From NCBI RefSeq assembly GCF_900112195.1, contig NZ_FOKR01000024.1:1-62689 (forward strand): DNA of 62,689 nucleotides. The letters run 5' to 3'. A program made the position numbers and the translations under genes. Source of the DNA: Butyrivibrio sp. YAB3001 (GTDB lineage Bacteria > Bacillota > Clostridia > Lachnospirales > Lachnospiraceae). Position 1 is the first letter of the stretch. Every line of letters starts with the position of its first letter. The notes under the pieces were generated by a model. The model was given only the letters and a program-made list of their open reading frames with translations, was not told the DNA's origin and did not search any database. Of the stretch, positions 61,001 through 62,689 are shown one piece after another.

Positions 61001-62281
61001 CCGGTTAATGTTAATGCGGTTATTGGTGAGATTGTAAACTTTGAGGTTGGTGCTTTAGGAGTAAAGAGCTATCAGTGGTATTACAGCCAGGATAATGGTC
61101 AGAGTTGGAAGAAATCTTCTGTTGATGGATGCACAACAAATAAGATTACAGTGCAGGTAACAGAAGGAAGAATAGGTCAGAGGTATAGATGTAATTTGAC
61201 CGGATTCGATGGAAAAACTATAGATAGTGCTGCTGCAAAGATTAATGCAGTTCTTTCTATAACGAGTCAACCTGTGGATGTCAATGCTTCTATAGGTAGT
61301 ATGGCTTCTTTTGAAATAGGAGCTTTAGGGGCAAAGAGTTACCAGTGGTACTACAGTCAGGATAATGGTCAGAACTGGAAGAAATCTTCTGTTGATGGAT
61401 GTAACACAAACAAGATAACTGTTCAAGTAACAGAGAAAAGAATAGGTCAGATGTACAGATGTTCTATTACTAGTGCTGATGGCGCAGAAATAATCAGTGA
61501 TTCAGCGAAGATTAAAGGTAATAGTTCACTGATGGCGCAGATGATTAGTACCAAGAGAGAAACCGAATTTAGTCTGGTGGAATTAGATGAGGTTATAGCG
61601 GAAATCAAAGAGCAGCCGGTTGATGCAGCAATTAGTGAAGAAGATGAAGCAATATTCGAAGTTGTTGCAGAAGGGGCTGTAAGTTATCAGTGGTATTACT
61701 CAGTAGATGGATTGGCATGGGAAGAATTAAAGAATGCTGACGTAGTTGGAGCAGATACAAGCAAGCTCATAGTACCAATTGATGAATCTGTTCTGCTGTA
61801 TAGTTTCAGATGTGAAATTATGACAGAATCAGGGGATGTTTTAATTAGTGATAGCGTCAAAATTGTTAAGAAGTGTAGTGAAGAAAATGATTGTAAAGAA
61901 ATATTTAATGACGTTGAATCTGAAACCCTTGATGAAAATGTAGATAATGATACTCCTGATGATGTTATTGGTAAAAAGGATAGTAGTGATGACGAAGAAG
62001 ATGTTAGTGAATTAAATCAGGAAAATATTGAGGTTGATGAAAGTGCTATCGGTATTAGCGATGATGCTTCTGGAAGTGATATTTCAGAGGATGAATTACC
62101 AGCGGTTTTAGAGAGCGGTGAGGATGAGAAATCTGAGGACTCTGATGAAACAGTTAAACAAGAGGGGGACAATAATACCGAAAGTATAGAAAGTAAGGAA
62201 GGAGAATTAAATGTTGAAGAGGAAATTTCCGGAAAAGACATCATTGATGATGTAGATGAACAGACTCAGGAAGAAATATAA
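58013..62281 (+). CDS. Giant secreted pentapeptide-repeat/Ig-like surface protein
   Basis: 1422 residues. Signal peptide 1-35 (basic start, ALVGATVLATGFA). Residues about 70-540 are continuous 5-residue repeats of consensus S-T-[ILV]-x-[NG] (e.g. NSTVSGGTLKNSTLKNVTV), predicted to form a four-sided beta-helix. Residues about 542-1169 are seven Ig-like repeats of about 88 residues, each with KQP/SQP at the start, SYQWYYSQD, W, and YRC. An eighth, diverged copy is at 1197-1286. A 135-residue Asp/Glu/Ser-rich tail ends the protein. No LPXTG or C-terminal helix. ATG 58013 follows GGAGGG; divergent from the O-antigen ligase gene. Confidence 0.88.
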   Translation: MSKINNFIRNTVARRAIGIALVGATVLATGFAQEGGNRYPGISPGEIGLYVSTENSIFTKSEFSKKNEKNDAKYVDANISNKTIKNSNIIGGKVSSSQLQNDKVDSADIVSSTITGGVFYDAKIKNGSIGGGTSLIGGSATSASVQNAKMDDVTTQKNTIKKTTIINSNLRSDKIFDSTISSSKITNAQINGSVLNSINAKDSVLYKDKIVNSTVGGGTVRESEVVKSTIDGGNIIKSTISGNSKLTDSGKYTTVSGNDVANSKINGSTAKNRTIKDSTVNKSKLINGVAKNTHVTNSTLTNVTSSNVTVSGSTFSGGSVSGSILLKDTITKTGITFSKVDNSTVQDAVLKNTQVSGTTLVNTTNTNVVSVRSVLKNVASILEVAINDTVDNSKLNKAKISNSTINNGTVTNSTVSGSTLKKTDSKSNNIFNCVLNGIKSIGDHISNSSFIAGIVEKITSVSNGFNGTSLAKAKISGGSISGNSIVKDSDVRGANVRNSTIKNTEINASKLNGVVIENSTVSGGTLKNSTLKNVTVQNQKDFMTITKQPEDLIVKSGEKATLTLTATGKISAYKWSYKASGSSVWKDLGSGNPCYLNITSKMNGGTYRCMILDPNGNMMYSNVASITIATGNTLKIKTQPKDISAVADTDVTLTCDAEGDGLTYQWQWHDAGETTWSNSWGTGKSIKKTVRDTWDGRVFRCVVTDIDGNKVTSQTKTITVGFITSQPVDQYAAIGEKVSFEITAKGVESYQWYFSKDNGTTWNKSSSSGYNTSKLTIDVTEARVGQSYKCRVMVAGGRTIDSKSARMYEKLNITKQPTDAVAAIGSNVNFSVSASGAKSYQWYYSQDSGKTWKKSSVDGFNTNKITVQATENRIGQMYRCRLTGSDGKTLDSTAGKVSAKIVISKQPSNVSAAIGNNVTFETVASGAKSYQWYYSQDDGQTWKKSSTDGCNTNKITIQATEGRIGQMYRCRLTGFDGNTLDSAAAKIIAKLTITNDPVNVNAVIGEIVNFEVGALGVKSYQWYYSQDNGQSWKKSSVDGCTTNKITVQVTEGRIGQRYRCNLTGFDGKTIDSAAAKINAVLSITSQPVDVNASIGSMASFEIGALGAKSYQWYYSQDNGQNWKKSSVDGCNTNKITVQVTEKRIGQMYRCSITSADGAEIISDSAKIKGNSSLMAQMISTKRETEFSLVELDEVIAEIKEQPVDAAISEEDEAIFEVVAEGAVSYQWYYSVDGLAWEELKNADVVGADTSKLIVPIDESVLLYSFRCEIMTESGDVLISDSVKIVKKCSEENDCKEIFNDVESETLDENVDNDTPDDVIGKKDSSDDEEDVSELNQENIEVDESAIGISDDASGSDISEDELPAVLESGEDEKSEDSDETVKQEGDNNTESIESKEGELNVEEEISGKDIIDDVDEQTQEEI
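58225..59630 (+). repeat. 15-bp-periodic pentapeptide-coding region
   Basis: About 94 consecutive pentapeptide units with few phase slips. Codons vary between units, so the DNA repeat is weak although the protein period is nearly perfect, which points to old, selected repeats. Confidence 0.8.
59635..61525 (+). repeat. Tandem Ig-like domain repeats
   Basis: Seven units of about 265-270 bp. Units 4-7 (about 60440-61520) are the most alike at DNA level (repeated AGTTATCAGTGGTATTACAG), suggesting recent duplication. Confidence 0.85.
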
Positions 62282-62305
62282 ATATTCAAGAAGAGGTTAA
62301 ATAAA

Positions 62306-62689
62306 ATGCCAAGAAGAACTATAGAAAAAGGGAATATGTCTTTAGCAGAGCTATTAAAGCAGATGAGGAAGGATTCAGGTAGGTTTCAAAAGGATCTTGC
62401 AAAGCTTTTAGGAGTTAAGAGCGTTACATATTCTGCCTATGAAACGGGAAGGATAATTCCGTCTGCTGATAAACTTAATATTCTGGCAAAACTTTATGGT
62501 GTTAGCCCGGAAGTCTTTTTAGCAAGACTTGATGAAAATGAAGAGCTGGAGAATGAGTTAAAGATAGCAATTGCTCAGCAGGCAGGTAAGCCTGATTCTG
62601 GTAATTCTGGCAAGTTAAGTGAGACCTCTGAATCAAATACTGTCTTGCCTTCTGCGGCTTCGTCAGAGTTTCAGAAGATAAAAGACGAC
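62306..62689 (+). CDS. XRE-family HTH regulator, 5' part
   Basis: ATG 62306 after AAGAGG; runs off the window after 128 codons. MSLAELLKQMRKDSGRFQKDLAKLLGVKSVTYSAYETGRIIPSADKLNILAKLYGVS is a complete helix-turn-helix domain; a Ser-rich linker follows. It begins 24 bases after the surface protein gene and may be co-transcribed with it. Confidence 0.88.
   Translation, partial: MPRRTIEKGNMSLAELLKQMRKDSGRFQKDLAKLLGVKSVTYSAYETGRIIPSADKLNILAKLYGVSPEVFLARLDENEELENELKIAIAQQAGKPDSGNSGKLSETSESNTVLPSAASSEFQKIKDD

Noticed and set aside
59635..61525. CRISPR array
   Set aside because: The repeats are about 265 bp, in frame and code for Ig-like domains. No short regularly spaced repeats were seen anywhere in the window.

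Overview
The window looks like a chromosome segment of a rumen/gut Lachnospiraceae bacterium of the Butyrivibrio/Pseudobutyrivibrio type. This rests on low GC, strong purine-rich AGGAGG ribosome sites, ATG/GTG/TTG starts, and many Lachnospiraceae-style single-gene families (C_GCAxxG_C_C protein, TIGR04076 protein, pairs of DUF6796-like membrane proteins, binding-protein/chemoreceptor pair). Species was not checked against any database.

Region 1-36.5 kb is an accessory 'patchwork' of small, mostly plus-strand genes. It starts with the end of a fluoride channel (crcB) and an arsenic-type operon (ArsR, permease interrupted by an amber codon, thioredoxin-like protein). GNAT acetyltransferases follow in number, then a TetR-RmlC-like-GNAT operon, a CPBP protease, fragments of a conjugative VirB4-like ATPase, a broken peptide deformylase with an intact paralogue 12.6 kb away, a macro-domain protein, and a minus-strand chemoreceptor plus binding-lipoprotein pair. 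After that come small redox proteins, flavodoxins, methyltransferases, alpha/beta hydrolases and small membrane proteins. More than a dozen genes here are internally deleted, truncated or joined to pieces of other families. Four copies of a GTTAGC-N4-like palindrome, three of them clearly laid over a promoter, suggest a small Fur/DtxR-like metal regulon covering 26.8-34.5 kb.

Region 36.5-46.1 kb is rich in mobile DNA. It holds a GC-rich hairpin element that ends a hydrolase gene, an IS200/IS605 element with tnpA, an extra XRE regulator under its own operator-promoter, tnpB and a putative omega RNA, then a DnaJ-domain gene. Next is an IS21-family element whose istA-istB are followed by two translationally coupled passenger genes before the right end, and finally a 151-bp MITE-like repeat.

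Region 46.3-57.98 kb is a very AT-rich cell-surface glycan cluster. It encodes several GT2 glycosyltransferases, a GT-C-like membrane protein, a TupA-like ATP-grasp protein, a QueC-like PP-loop ATPase that is out of place in such a cluster, a Wzx flippase, an acyltransferase-3 protein and a divergent O-antigen-ligase-like protein.

Region 58.0-62.7 kb encodes a 1422-residue secreted protein made of about 90 Ser/Thr-rich pentapeptide repeats (predicted beta-helix), eight Ig-like repeats and an acidic tail, followed by the start of an XRE regulator gene that runs off the window. The glycan cluster probably builds and exports a surface polysaccharide, and the large protein may be displayed on the same surface.
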